In this document: in pieces, positions 8,505 through 17,175 of the stretch
Layout: each line of letters starts with the position of its first letter
Position numbering within the stretch: the first letter of the stretch is position 1
Assembly (NCBI RefSeq): GCF_042649125.1
Contig: NZ_JBHRYQ010000001.1
Location: 2,294,001 to 2,358,000, forward strand
Source of the DNA: Leadbetterella lacunae
GTDB taxonomy: Bacteria; Bacteroidota; Bacteroidia; Cytophagales; Spirosomataceae
Direction of reading: 5' to 3'
DNA length: 64,000 bases
Notes under the pieces: generated by a model
What the model was told of the DNA's origin: nothing
Databases searched by the model: none
The model's input: the letters and a program-made list of their open reading frames with translations, nothing else
Made by a program: the position numbers and the translations under genes

Positions 8505-10004
8505 TTAGGCCAATATTTCATTAATGACTCTACCTTCCACATCGGTCAGTCTGAAGTTTCTTCCCTGAAACTGGTAGGTCAGTTTTTCATGATCAAAACC
8601 CAGCTGATTCAAAATCGTAGCTTGAATGTCATGTGGGGTTACTTTTCCATTCACCACGGTGTAGCCTATTTCGTCAGTTTCGCCAAAAGTGGTCCCTTTT
8701 TTTACGCCTCCACCGGCCATCCACATCGTAAATGCCTCCGCGTGGTGGTCACGGCCTTTAAAGGCGTTTGGCTTGCCTTCTCTGTTTTCGGCCATGGGTG
8801 TTCTCCCAAATTCTCCACCCCATACTACCAAAGTATCTTCGAGCATTCCTCGTTGTTTCAAATCCAGAATGAGGGCCGTAACTGCCTTGTCAGAAGCCCG
8901 GCATTTGTTTACCAAACCTATGTCAATGGCTCCGTCTTCTGCAGTGCCGTGGGTGTCCCAGCCCCAATCAAAAAGCTGCACAAATCGCACGCCTTTTTCT
9001 ACTAATTTTCTAGCCAAAAGCAGGTTATTGGCGATTGATGCTTCGCCTGGTTTAGTACCATACATTTCGTGGATGTAGGCAGGCTCGTCGTTGATATTCA
9101 TTACCTCAGGCACCGAAACCTGCATTTTAAATGCCATTTCGTACTGACTGATTCTACTCAAAGTCTCGGGGTCACCGTATTCTTTAAATTCTTCTTGATT
9201 TACTTTATTAATGGCTTCAATAGACGCTTTTCTCAAGTCTCGGGTAATGCCGTCGGGGTCTTGCAGAAATAAAACGGGATCGCCCACAGACCTACACTGA
9301 ACTCCCTGATAAACAGAAGGCAGAAATCCACTCCCCCAAATACTTTTACCCGCATCGGGGTTGTTTCCGCCTGAAGTCAACACCACAAAACCCGGTAAAT
9401 CGGAATTTTCGGAGCCGAGGCCATACGTGACCCAAGTGCCTATGCTCGGCCTGCCTAAACGGGCACTTCCTGTATGCATCATAAGCTGAGCAGGAGCATG
9501 ATTAAACTGATCGGTGCTTACACCTTTCAAAAAAGTGATTTCATCGGCTATGGTCTGCAAATGCGGCATATAGTCGCTGATATAGGCTCCGCTTTGACCG
9601 TTTTGTTTAAAACTTGCCGTGGACGCTAACATTTTAGGTACACCTCTTATAAATGCGAACTTTTTCCCTTCCAAAAACGACTGCGGACAGTCCTTCCCAT
9701 CCATTTTTGCGAGTTCAGGTTTATAGTCAAAAAGCTCCAACTGAGAAGGTGCTCCGGCCATGTGAATATAGATAACCGAACGAGCCTTTGGAGCAAAATG
9801 CGGCGGCCGAGGCATCATCGGATTAGCGAAATCGATATCGAAGTTTTTGGCAGCCATGCTTTTTCCTCCGCAAGAAGACAGCAGTGAGCCCATAGCCAAA
9901 CCGCCCAGTCCCAAAAAAGATTCTTTCAGGAAATTTCTACGTGTTTGCTGTTCCAGTTTTTGTCTAATGGCCTCTTGGGCTATTCGGTCTATGTAGTCTT
10001 TCAT
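8505..10004 (-). CDS. DUF1501 family protein with Tat-type leader
   Basis: 499 residues. Residues 22-23 are the Arg pair of a TRRNFLKES Tat motif, followed by a hydrophobic stretch and a possible lipobox LSSC45. The body is DUF1501, an alkaline phosphatase/sulfatase-like fold: HMAGAPSQLELFDYKP near the start, then WGGEFGRTP and GRDHHAEAF toward the end. Its ATG shares one base with the stop of the DUF1549/DUF1553 gene (TAATG), indicating coupled translation. DUF1501 and DUF1553 proteins are a common adjacent pair in Planctomycetota and some Bacteroidota. Biochemical activity is not established. Confidence 0.88.
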   Translation of the reverse strand: MKDYIDRIAQEAIRQKLEQQTRRNFLKESFLGLGGLAMGSLLSSCGGKSMAAKNFDIDFANPMMPRPPHFAPKARSVIYIHMAGAPSQLELFDYKPELAKMDGKDCPQSFLEGKKFAFIRGVPKMLASTASFKQNGQSGAYISDYMPHLQTIADEITFLKGVSTDQFNHAPAQLMMHTGSARLGRPSIGTWVTYGLGSENSDLPGFVVLTSGGNNPDAGKSIWGSGFLPSVYQGVQCRSVGDPVLFLQDPDGITRDLRKASIEAINKVNQEEFKEYGDPETLSRISQYEMAFKMQVSVPEVMNINDEPAYIHEMYGTKPGEASIANNLLLARKLVEKGVRFVQLFDWGWDTHGTAEDGAIDIGLVNKCRASDKAVTALILDLKQRGMLEDTLVVWGGEFGRTPMAENREGKPNAFKGRDHHAEAFTMWMAGGGVKKGTTFGETDEIGYTVVNGKVTPHDIQATILNQLGFDHEKLTYQFQGRNFRLTDVEGRVINEILA

Positions 10005-12682
10005 TAGCTTTTGGTTAAAACTTCGTCTAGATTTAAAATAGCATTTGTAACTAAAATAAGAGCCTTTTTCTCGGGTTCAGGGGTCTTTTTCTTTTTATAT
10101 GATTTCAAAGACTCGTCATACAATTTTATCAACACCTTCAACTTAGCCTCATTTATCTTTCTTCCTGAGGCCAATTCATATGCTTTTGTTATACAAATTT
10201 CAGGCTTTGCAATACCCGTTTTATTTACAAATTTGGCAAATAGGTCAATGTAAACCGAATCGTTTAAAGTGGTAAGAGCCTGCAAAGGTGTATTGGTAAT
10301 AATCCTCCTCGAAGAGCAAGTTTCACGTCCAGCGGCATCAAAGTTTGTCATAGACGGATACGGACTCGTGCGTTTCCAATAGGTATAAATGGCCCGGCGA
10401 TATTGCTGATTGCCTTCACTGATTTTCCATTTTTGACCATCATAAGGTGACCCCCACACCCCAGCAGGCTGATACGGCATAACGGGCGGCCCAAACATCT
10501 GAGCATTTAGCATTCCATACGCCACCAATGCCTGATCTCTAACTTGCTCAGCACTTAAGCGAACCCGCGGACCTCTCGCCATAAATCTATTGGATGGGTC
10601 TTTTTCTAACTGTTCAGCATTAATTTTAGAATCTTGTCTGTAACTGGCACTCATAACCATTTCTTTAAGCACTTTTTTTAGGCTCCACTTGTACTCATTC
10701 ATGAGTTTATAGCTCAAGTAATCCAATAAGGCTTGGTTACTCGGTGCGGCTCCTTGGGTGCCTATGTCTTCGAGGGTTTCCACTATGCCTACTCCCCAAA
10801 CTTGCTCAAAAAGCCTGTTAATAATGGTTCTCGAAAGAAGTGGATTATCGTTTGCGGTCATCCATTTGGCTAATCCTAATCTGTTTTTTTGGGCAGAAGC
10901 AGGAAATTTATTCAGCGAAGCCGGCACATCGGGACTCACTTTTTTGCTTTTGGCTAGCCAACTTCCACGCTCAAAAAAATAGGTCTGCCTAAACATCCTC
11001 TCCGTGTTTTCTAACATTATGGGCGTGGTTTCAGTATTGGCATTTAACAGGCCCCAAAAGTTTCGTTTCGCCTCTGCTGATTGCTTTGAAGCCACATTTG
11101 GCCAAGACTCCGTAAAATGAAACCAGTCGAACACAATTCCCGTTTTGAGCGGATCCGTTAGTTCTTTGCTTTCAAATGTGAGGTATATATCATATTTGCC
11201 TTCCACTTTTTTAAGTGGAATCTCGGTAATTTCCCAGCTTTGGGTTGGTTTTGTGATGTTAAATTGCCCTAAAACTTCCCCTTTTGTATAATTTAATCTA
11301 AATTTCAGATTACCAGACTTAAGTCCCGACCTATATCTAAATATTAAGGAATTCTCATTTTTTAAAACAAAACCGGGTAGCCTGGCTTCGCCCCTGTTTC
11401 GCATGGCCAACCATTTGGTATCTGACAATTCACTGTTTATAAAACTATCGGTTTCGAGCGAATTAATGGCCGGTTGCAAAGTCTTAAGAAAATGTAAAAC
11501 TTCGGTAGTTTTCTCAGGGCTTGTGTTGGTTTTCAGCCAACCATTTAGAGCCGAAAGTTTGATTTGAAGTGAATCATTAAAATGGCGAAAAATGGGATAG
11601 TCGCCGTTGCTATCGGCATCACGGGTATTATTAAAAAACGCCATAAACTTATAATAATCGTCGTGTTTAAATGGGTCATAGGGATGGCTGTGGCACTGCA
11701 CACAACTGTAAGACGTACCCAAAAGGGTTTCCCAAGTGGTATTTACACGATCCAAAACAGCGGCGGTTCTAAATTCTTCATTGTCTGTGCCGCCCTCATC
11801 GTTTGTCATGGTGTTTCTATGAAATGCCGTTGCCAAATATTGATTTTCAGTTGGATTCGGCAAAAGGTCACCAGCTAGCTGTTCGGTAATAAACTGATTG
11901 TAAGGCATATCGGCATTGAAAGCATTTATGAGCCAATCTCTGTATCTCCAAATAGACCGCGGCCCGTCTCTTTCGTAGCCTTTGGTATCGGCATACCGAG
12001 CCAAGTCGAGCCACATAGAGGCCCACTTTTCGCCATATTGCGGCATACTAAGCAGTTTATCCACCATTTTTTCATAATTCTTTTCGGTCGGATTTTTCAG
12101 GTATTCGCTCTTGATAGAATCCGGTGCGGGTAAACCAATTAGGTCCAACGACAGCCTCCTAGCAAGAACCTCAGGACTGGCTTTTGGCGAAACTTTTAGG
12201 CCTTCCTCCTCTGCTTTTGCTAACACAAACCTATCTATGTCGTTTATGGCCCAATCGCCTTTTACCGTAGGAACTGCTTGTTTTTCAACGGGCAAATACG
12301 CCCAGTGCTCGCCCCATTTTGCACCTTCTTTTACCCATCGGGTTAGCAAGTCTATTTCATTTTCGGTGAGGGCTTCGTGCTTGTAGGGCATTCGCTCTTC
12401 GGGATCTTCTGAGGTTAATCGCGTTATGAAGCTACTTTCTTCGGGTTTCCCGGGTACTATTGCATAGTTGCCGGCTTTGAGTTTGGCTTTGGCTTCTTCT
12501 TCAAAAAGCAAAGAGAAACCGCCTTGTTTTTTAACACCACCATGGCAGGCGATACATTTTTTGTTTATGAGTGGTTTTACTTCGGCACTAAAGTCTACAG
12601 CTTGGCTGGTTTTACAAGAAATTGTAAAATATGAAGCCGCTAATACAGCCAAAAATGAAAGTAAGAATAGTATTTTTTTCAA
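10004..12682 (-). CDS. Planctomycete-type cytochrome / DUF1549 / DUF1553 protein
   Basis: 892 residues. The leader ends at a possible lipobox (TISC23). A PSCyt1 domain carries CIACH at 43-47 and the EERMPYKHEALTENE segment. DUF1549 follows (about 150-345) with GEKWASMWLDLARYADTKG and a second haem-type motif C327-V-Q-C-H331 in the conserved CVQCHSHPYDPF. DUF1553 is C-terminal, with LAKWMTANDNPLLSRTIINR, the conserved VWGVGIVETLEDIG, and LQALTTLNDSVYI. First gene of the four-gene minus operon. Likely exported, possibly surface-anchored, redox protein; substrate unknown. Confidence 0.9.
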   Translation of the reverse strand: MKKILFLLSFLAVLAASYFTISCKTSQAVDFSAEVKPLINKKCIACHGGVKKQGGFSLLFEEEAKAKLKAGNYAIVPGKPEESSFITRLTSEDPEERMPYKHEALTENEIDLLTRWVKEGAKWGEHWAYLPVEKQAVPTVKGDWAINDIDRFVLAKAEEEGLKVSPKASPEVLARRLSLDLIGLPAPDSIKSEYLKNPTEKNYEKMVDKLLSMPQYGEKWASMWLDLARYADTKGYERDGPRSIWRYRDWLINAFNADMPYNQFITEQLAGDLLPNPTENQYLATAFHRNTMTNDEGGTDNEEFRTAAVLDRVNTTWETLLGTSYSCVQCHSHPYDPFKHDDYYKFMAFFNNTRDADSNGDYPIFRHFNDSLQIKLSALNGWLKTNTSPEKTTEVLHFLKTLQPAINSLETDSFINSELSDTKWLAMRNRGEARLPGFVLKNENSLIFRYRSGLKSGNLKFRLNYTKGEVLGQFNITKPTQSWEITEIPLKKVEGKYDIYLTFESKELTDPLKTGIVFDWFHFTESWPNVASKQSAEAKRNFWGLLNANTETTPIMLENTERMFRQTYFFERGSWLAKSKKVSPDVPASLNKFPASAQKNRLGLAKWMTANDNPLLSRTIINRLFEQVWGVGIVETLEDIGTQGAAPSNQALLDYLSYKLMNEYKWSLKKVLKEMVMSASYRQDSKINAEQLEKDPSNRFMARGPRVRLSAEQVRDQALVAYGMLNAQMFGPPVMPYQPAGVWGSPYDGQKWKISEGNQQYRRAIYTYWKRTSPYPSMTNFDAAGRETCSSRRIITNTPLQALTTLNDSVYIDLFAKFVNKTGIAKPEICITKAYELASGRKINEAKLKVLIKLYDESLKSYKKKKTPEPEKKALILVTNAILNLDEVLTKS

Positions 12683-12947
12683 TTCAAATGCCTAATTACA
12701 AAAGTGGAGATAAATGCTTTTTAAATAAGTGATTATGATTCAAATTTTCTAAAAGAAAAAAATATGAATCAAAGATGCAACAGTCTAAAAGTCGCCGTAG
12801 CTCACCTTACAGAAATACTATTTGGATGTTTTCTAATGCTTTCATGAACTTATGGTTAAGGTTGAATAATTCTTCCCTAAATCAAAGAAATAAACATCAT
12901 TTTTTCAAGAAAAATCAACAAAATACATAGTTGAGTTTTTATAGAAA

Positions 12948-12963
12948 TACGTATTTCTGCGTA
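12948..12963. promoter_or_regulatory. Candidate NarL-type regulator operator, site 1
   Basis: TACGTATTTCTGCGTA matches 12 of 16 positions of the element at 16437-16452 and has the same half-site CTGCGTA. Its end is 27 bases before the TTTG of the -7 box (26 at the other site), near -36 to -51. A perfect 16-bp palindrome, AGAAATACGTATTTCT, overlaps it at 12943-12958. Confidence 0.5.
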
Positions 12964-12986
12964 TTCCTTTCCATGATATTCCCTTC

Positions 12987-12994
12987 TAATTTTG
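12987..12994 (+). promoter_or_regulatory. Putative -7 box (TAATTTTG)
   Basis: Full TAnnTTTG match, 23 bases before the ATG at 13018. Supports 13018 as the lipoprotein start rather than any start further upstream. Confidence 0.5.
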
Positions 12995-13017
12995 TGAGAA
13001 ACCAAGAAATCAACATT

Positions 13018-14001
13018 ATGAAATTAAATAAAACATTAACTCTAAGTATTTTTTCGGCACTTGCGTTAGCGGCCTGCACCACGGCTGACATCACTCCTGA
13101 CCCAGTGACTACTACGCCACCTACTACCACTACACCGCCGACTACCACCACGCCGCCGACTACCACCACGCCGCCGACCACTACCCCACCGGCAACCACA
13201 AGACCTGAGTTTTTGCCAAAAAACTTTGATGAAAAACCTTCTTGTCTGTTGAGCAAAGTAATGATAGAGGCAAATACAGTGGGCACTATAACCAAAACCA
13301 CAAACACCTACAGCTATGACACTTACAATAGATTCACCGAAATAAAGTCGAATACGGAGGGGGTATCGGGAACGGCAATTACCTCTTATGTGTACAAAGA
13401 CTCCGAAAAGAAAATAGAAGTTACCTACAAAGGATTTGAGGCGTCGCAAAACTACACGGCAGTGGCGGTTTTAAACGCTGACTATACCATAAAAGAAATA
13501 ACGATAAACGGAAGCGGCGAAACCAGCAAAACAAGCTACACCTACAATGCCGCAGGCGAGGTGATATCGCAGAAGTTTGACAGTAATTTGAAAAGCTACG
13601 AGGTGGCTTATACTTATGGAGCAAAGGGAATCATAAAAAGTGAGCGTAAAAACTACGTAGCAAAGTCAAACACGGCACCTGAGAAGGAAGACATGGTTTT
13701 GGAATGGAGCTATGGCAATGCCTCGTCTCCGGCATATAACTCTTTGGTGTTGTCTGAGCCAAACTTCCCGACGGGTTATTTAGGAAAACTGACAAGCAAT
13801 TTACCGAGCCAATCTAAAGTGAGCACTTCGGCAAAAATATCCACTCCGATAAGTTATGAATACAGCAGCAATTCGGTGACAGACTATGTGTATACAAACA
13901 ACGCTGCAAACAAAGTAATAAAAATAGAGACGAACAGCAACGCCGTATCGAGTGGAATAACGGTAAACGTAAAATCCAAAATAGACATAGAATACAAGTA
14001 A
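13018..14001 (+). CDS. Lipoprotein with Thr/Pro-rich repeat linker
   Basis: 327 residues. The start at 13018 gives a lipoprotein signal peptide with lipobox LAAC. Directly after the Cys is a TTTTPP repeat linker of about 30 residues, then a domain of tyrosine- and threonine-rich strands (YSYDTYNRFTEI, YTYNAAGEVISQKFD) that resemble YD/RHS-like or DUF4595-type beta repeats. Expected to be surface- or periplasm-exposed on a flexible stalk. Its promoter carries the palindrome shared with the lipoprotein gene at 16519, so it is probably controlled by the adjacent two-component system. It ends 10 bases from the convergent kinase gene. Function unknown. Confidence 0.75.
   Translation: MKLNKTLTLSIFSALALAACTTADITPDPVTTTPPTTTTPPTTTTPPTTTTPPTTTPPATTRPEFLPKNFDEKPSCLLSKVMIEANTVGTITKTTNTYSYDTYNRFTEIKSNTEGVSGTAITSYVYKDSEKKIEVTYKGFEASQNYTAVAVLNADYTIKEITINGSGETSKTSYTYNAAGEVISQKFDSNLKSYEVAYTYGAKGIIKSERKNYVAKSNTAPEKEDMVLEWSYGNASSPAYNSLVLSEPNFPTGYLGKLTSNLPSQSKVSTSAKISTPISYEYSSNSVTDYVYTNNAANKVIKIETNSNAVSSGITVNVKSKIDIEYK
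13108..13191 (+). repeat. Thr/Pro-coding minisatellite (18-bp unit)
   Basis: In-frame tandem repeats inside the lipoprotein gene. Two exact 18-base units (13141-13158 and 13159-13176) are flanked by a variant unit at 13123-13140 and shorter 15-base units. Each 18-mer encodes TTTTPP. Copy number may vary by slippage. Confidence 0.9.
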
Positions 14002-14011
14002 GATATTTTAC

Positions 14012-15712
14012 TTAATCTTTCACAATAGAAATGAGTGGTACTGAGATTTTTATTTCAGTACCATTTTTATTTGAGGAAATATCGAAAACCCCATTTAGCT
14101 CCTCCACACGCTCTTGCATATTCCGAATGCCATAGCCTCTAGGCACCGAATCTACATCAAAACCGCCACCATTGTCTTTTAACCTTATTTGGATATTTTC
14201 AGCACAGCTCATTTCCAAAACCACGCGTTTTGAATTGGCATACTTGGCAGCATTATTTATGGCTTCCTGACACACGCGGTAGAGGTTTAGAGCTTGACTT
14301 GGACCCAAAATCACGTCTGCATTGCTACAAATATCTTGAAATTCAATGCCGTAATCTTTCAGTCTTTTTTGGGCAAATTCTCTAACTTTAGCAGCAAAGT
14401 CAGCAATGGTTATGGCTTCGCCACGGATAGACCAAATGGTGTCTCTCAGCTGATCCATAGCACCTCGGGTATTGTTGGCTAATTGTGCCAAATTTCCATC
14501 TTCGGTTTCGTTTTGTTTATACGAAAGCATATCTAATTTTGAACTCACCTGTGCCAACTCAGGCCCGAGATTATCGTGTAAGTCTCGTGCTATCCGGATT
14601 CTTTCTTTTTCTAATTTGGCTATAGATTCGGCCTCCAAAATCTTCTTTTGTTCTTGTTTTCTTTTATAAAAATAAAAAGCTACACCACTCGCAAAAAGTA
14701 AGGTTACCAATCCCAAAAGACTCAAGAATTTCTGGTTTTGATAGGCCAATTCTTTTTCGGCTAAAACCCGCTCTTTTTCGGCCAAATTGTATTTCCCTTG
14801 TACATCGGCCAATGATTTAGTCATGTTTTCAGAAAAAATACTATCGCTCAAAACCCGCTGACTTTCGGCATACTCTAAGGCTAAATCGTACTGCTTTCTT
14901 TTTTTTGCGAAATCTATAAGAATGGTATAAATATAAGATTCCAAGTCTCTAAAGCCGATTGTTTTACTTAAGGCCAAAGCTTTCAAAAAATACTGCTCGG
15001 CTTCTTTGTCCTTGTTTAGCAGCCTGTATGATTCGCCCACATTATTTATGGAAATTGCCAAGGCATATTTATCTCCCAACTTTTCTCTAATCTGCATGGC
15101 TCTCAGTTGATTTTCAAGGGCTAGTTGTGGTCTATCGGTTTGCCCCATGAGTTGACTCAAAAAGTCATAACTATAAGAAGTACTCAATGAATCTTTTGAT
15201 TTTAAACCCAAAGTCAAGGCTGTTCTGAAATTTTTCTCTGCCTCTGTAAATGCAGAATCATTTTGGAGGATTTTGCCCAAACCGTGCAAGGCATTTATCA
15301 TGTTAAAGGTGTCTTTTACCGCTATCGCGAGATCCTCACAGGTATTGAAATATGCGACGGCTTTGACTTTTTGATTGGTTTTTGAGGCATTTAAACCCAA
15401 AAAATGATAAGTGTCCGCCAGTTCGCGGTTCATTTTGTGTTTCTTTAGTTGATCCGAGGCCTTTAGCAAAAGTGCCATACTTTTATCTAAAACACTTTTA
15501 GAAAAATACCTTTTACCAAAAATATAATTGGCTTCTGCTGCCCACTTGGAGTCGTTATCATAGCCTTTTTTTTGAAAATCTTTAAAAGCAGAATCAAGCT
15601 TGGCGATAGAAGTAAATTCGAATTCATTTAACTTCTTATTGAATTCTTTCTGAGCATTTTGCCCAAAAACATTTATAGAAAAAAGTAAAAGAATAGGTAG
15701 TAAATATTTCAT
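14012..15712 (-). CDS. TPR sensor histidine kinase (HisKA_3 type)
   Basis: 566 residues: signal peptide (1-17, ending VFGQ), a TPR-rich periplasmic region (about 40-290), a short coiled coil (300-328), one membrane helix (329-349), then the NarL-family kinase core. The phospho-acceptor is H379 in ARDLHDNLGPEL, and the HATPase region contains CQEAINNAAKYA, LKDNGGGFD and GYGIRNMQERV. Downstream of its response regulator in one operon, 32 bases apart. TPR sensors of this type in Bacteroidota usually respond to envelope or nutrient cues; the signal here is unknown. Confidence 0.9.
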   Translation of the reverse strand: MKYLLPILLLFSINVFGQNAQKEFNKKLNEFEFTSIAKLDSAFKDFQKKGYDNDSKWAAEANYIFGKRYFSKSVLDKSMALLLKASDQLKKHKMNRELADTYHFLGLNASKTNQKVKAVAYFNTCEDLAIAVKDTFNMINALHGLGKILQNDSAFTEAEKNFRTALTLGLKSKDSLSTSYSYDFLSQLMGQTDRPQLALENQLRAMQIREKLGDKYALAISINNVGESYRLLNKDKEAEQYFLKALALSKTIGFRDLESYIYTILIDFAKKRKQYDLALEYAESQRVLSDSIFSENMTKSLADVQGKYNLAEKERVLAEKELAYQNQKFLSLLGLVTLLFASGVAFYFYKRKQEQKKILEAESIAKLEKERIRIARDLHDNLGPELAQVSSKLDMLSYKQNETEDGNLAQLANNTRGAMDQLRDTIWSIRGEAITIADFAAKVREFAQKRLKDYGIEFQDICSNADVILGPSQALNLYRVCQEAINNAAKYANSKRVVLEMSCAENIQIRLKDNGGGFDVDSVPRGYGIRNMQERVEELNGVFDISSNKNGTEIKISVPLISIVKD

Positions 15713-15744
15713 AGGATAAGGGGAAATTCTAAGCTTATGGGTTT

Positions 15745-16386
15745 TTAAATCAAGTTCTCATCTTTGGCCTTATTTACAGCCTCCAATTTATTGTGAACCT
15801 GCATTTTTTTATAAATGTTTTGAAAATGTGTCCGGACCGTTCCGTAGCTAATAAACAGATTGTCAGCTATTTGCTCATAGGTTATACCTTTAGAGAGTTG
15901 TTCCAAAAGCTGAAGTTCCCTTTCGCTCAAACCATAATCCACTTTTTTTTGTGATGCAGCCGGAGTAGCACGAATCATTTTGAGGGCTTTGCGGGCAATT
16001 AGCGGGTTCATGGGAGCTCCGCCGTCGAGGGTTTCGTAGATATAACGGTGTATGCGAGCCGGACTTTCGTCTTTTAAAATATAGCCACTTGCACCCGCCT
16101 GAATGGCCCGAAAAATATTCTCCTCGTCGTCAAAAACCGTGCACATGATAATTTTTATCTGCGGGTGATTTTTGGCAATAAACTCGGTGGCAGCCATGCC
16201 GTCCATGATGGGCATATTGATATCCATAAAAATAACATCTACGAAAAGAGCATCTTTGATTTGCTCCAAAAGTTCCTTGCCATTGGAGGCCATTAATTTT
16301 ACCCCAAAGTCTACGTTTAGTTCTATTTTCTCTTTTAAAGTTTCGGCTATTACGTGCTTGTCTTCGGCTATGGCTATTTTAATCAT
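15745..16386 (-). CDS. NarL/LuxR-type response regulator
   Basis: 213 residues. The receiver domain carries the phospho-acceptor D55 in FMDINMP, and the C-terminal LuxR-type HTH (about 148-205) reads LSERELQLLEQLSKGITYEQIADNLFISYGTVRTH when its segments are joined. It is the first gene of the regulator-kinase operon. Lipoprotein genes lie at both ends of the operon, and both have a related 16-bp palindrome upstream (12948 and 16437). The second lies in this gene's own divergent promoter region, so autoregulation is also possible. Confidence 0.92.
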   Translation of the reverse strand: MIKIAIAEDKHVIAETLKEKIELNVDFGVKLMASNGKELLEQIKDALFVDVIFMDINMPIMDGMAATEFIAKNHPQIKIIMCTVFDDEENIFRAIQAGASGYILKDESPARIHRYIYETLDGGAPMNPLIARKALKMIRATPAASQKKVDYGLSERELQLLEQLSKGITYEQIADNLFISYGTVRTHFQNIYKKMQVHNKLEAVNKAKDENLI

Positions 16387-16436
16387 CTATTCGGTTTTTA
16401 TATATGTAAAAATAGATTTTTATCGGGTCATAATTA

Positions 16437-16452
16437 TACGCAGAACTGCGTA
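16437..16452. promoter_or_regulatory. Candidate NarL-type regulator operator, site 2
   Basis: TACGCAG-AA-CTGCGTA, a perfect 7-bp-arm inverted repeat between the response regulator and the lipoprotein at 16519. 26 bases downstream is TTTGTGA, also present 27 bases after the related element at 12948. The site could serve both divergent genes. Confidence 0.55.
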
Positions 16453-16518
16453 ATTCTTGAAAGGCTAAAATACCGAAGTTTGTGATATTATTAAACACTA
16501 AACTAAAATTTTATAGCC

Positions 16519-17025
16519 ATGAAATTGTATTTCACTTTGGTATTAGCACTTGTATTCTTAAATTTTTCTTGCACAAAAGACGGTGACGTAGCTGCTGAAT
16601 CAACCTTGGCAGCAGGCACAGCCACAGCCGAAGTAGCAGGCAAAGGCGTTACTTTCAATACCGCTTCGGGTGCATTTAACACCGCCTTAAAATCATTCTC
16701 AATAGCCCTAAACGGCACGCCAACAGCAGGCGGCACATCGGTTATTACCACCGTAGCTTTGAATTTGACTAATTTCAAAAAAGGCGACGTGGGTGTTTTT
16801 CAGTGTGTAGAAAAAACAAGTGGCAGTGCCACACAAGCATTTGGTTCTGCGATACAAACCACATTGAGCGGTAGCACAGGCGGTGTGATTTTGGGTGGAC
16901 AGGTAGAGATTGTTAGCTGGACGGAAACGGGCGTAAATATCAAATTTGCCGTTAACTCTAAAGGCTCAAACAACTCCACTGTAGACGTGACCAAAGGCCA
17001 AGGAAACATAAAATTGCTAAACTAA
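16519..17025 (+). CDS. Small lipoprotein
   Basis: 168 residues with a lipoprotein leader (LVFLNFSC, Cys about residue 18) and a Ser/Thr/Gly-rich, beta-strand-like body without recognised catalytic residues. It resembles small Bacteroidota lipoproteins of the DUF6252 kind, though that assignment is uncertain. It is divergent from the response regulator gene and shares a promoter palindrome with the lipoprotein gene at 13018. A strong terminator follows at 17052. Confidence 0.7.
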   Translation: MKLYFTLVLALVFLNFSCTKDGDVAAESTLAAGTATAEVAGKGVTFNTASGAFNTALKSFSIALNGTPTAGGTSVITTVALNLTNFKKGDVGVFQCVEKTSGSATQAFGSAIQTTLSGSTGGVILGGQVEIVSWTETGVNIKFAVNSKGSNNSTVDVTKGQGNIKLLN

Positions 17026-17051
17026 GTAACTCAATTTTTCGAAAATCCAGT

Positions 17052-17083
17052 AAGCCCGAGAATCTATTTTTCGGGCTTTTTTT
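17052..17083 (+). terminator. Rho-independent terminator
   Basis: Perfect 8-bp stem AAGCCCGA/TCGGGCTT with an 11-base loop and a T tract, 26 bases after the lipoprotein stop. Confidence 0.85.
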
Positions 17084-17175
17084 ATGCAAAAAAAATAAGT
17101 TTAAGAAGAAAACACGAATAAAATCGAACTAGAAATTCATAGATTCGCTTTCAAAATAGGTAGACCAAAGCCAGA

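Larger units (their letters stand above)
12683..13017. other. Divergent promoter region
   Basis: 335 bases between the DUF1549/1553 gene and a lipoprotein gene. It holds the palindromic operator at 12948-12963, the -7 box at 12987-12994, and a weak inverted repeat TGATTCA (12736-12742) / TGAATCA (12765-12771). No gene seen. Confidence 0.6.

Noticed and set aside
8112..9005. 297-codon plus-strand open frame opposite the TIM-barrel and DUF1501 genes
   Set aside because: It is antisense to two strongly supported genes, has no recognisable domain and no promoter; the frame is a by-product of their codon use.
12736..12771. TGATTCA / TGAATCA inverted repeat upstream of the DUF1549/1553 gene
   Set aside because: Arms are only 7 bp in AT-rich DNA with a 22-base spacer; likely chance. 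Recorded as weak within the intergenic feature.
13108..13191. Possible CRISPR-like array
   Set aside because: Tandem in-frame coding units with no spacers, so a minisatellite, not a CRISPR.
12939..13449. Antisense open frames with Gly/Val-rich or Arg/Gly-rich repeats
   Set aside because: They are the reverse-strand reading of the Thr/Pro minisatellite in the lipoprotein gene.
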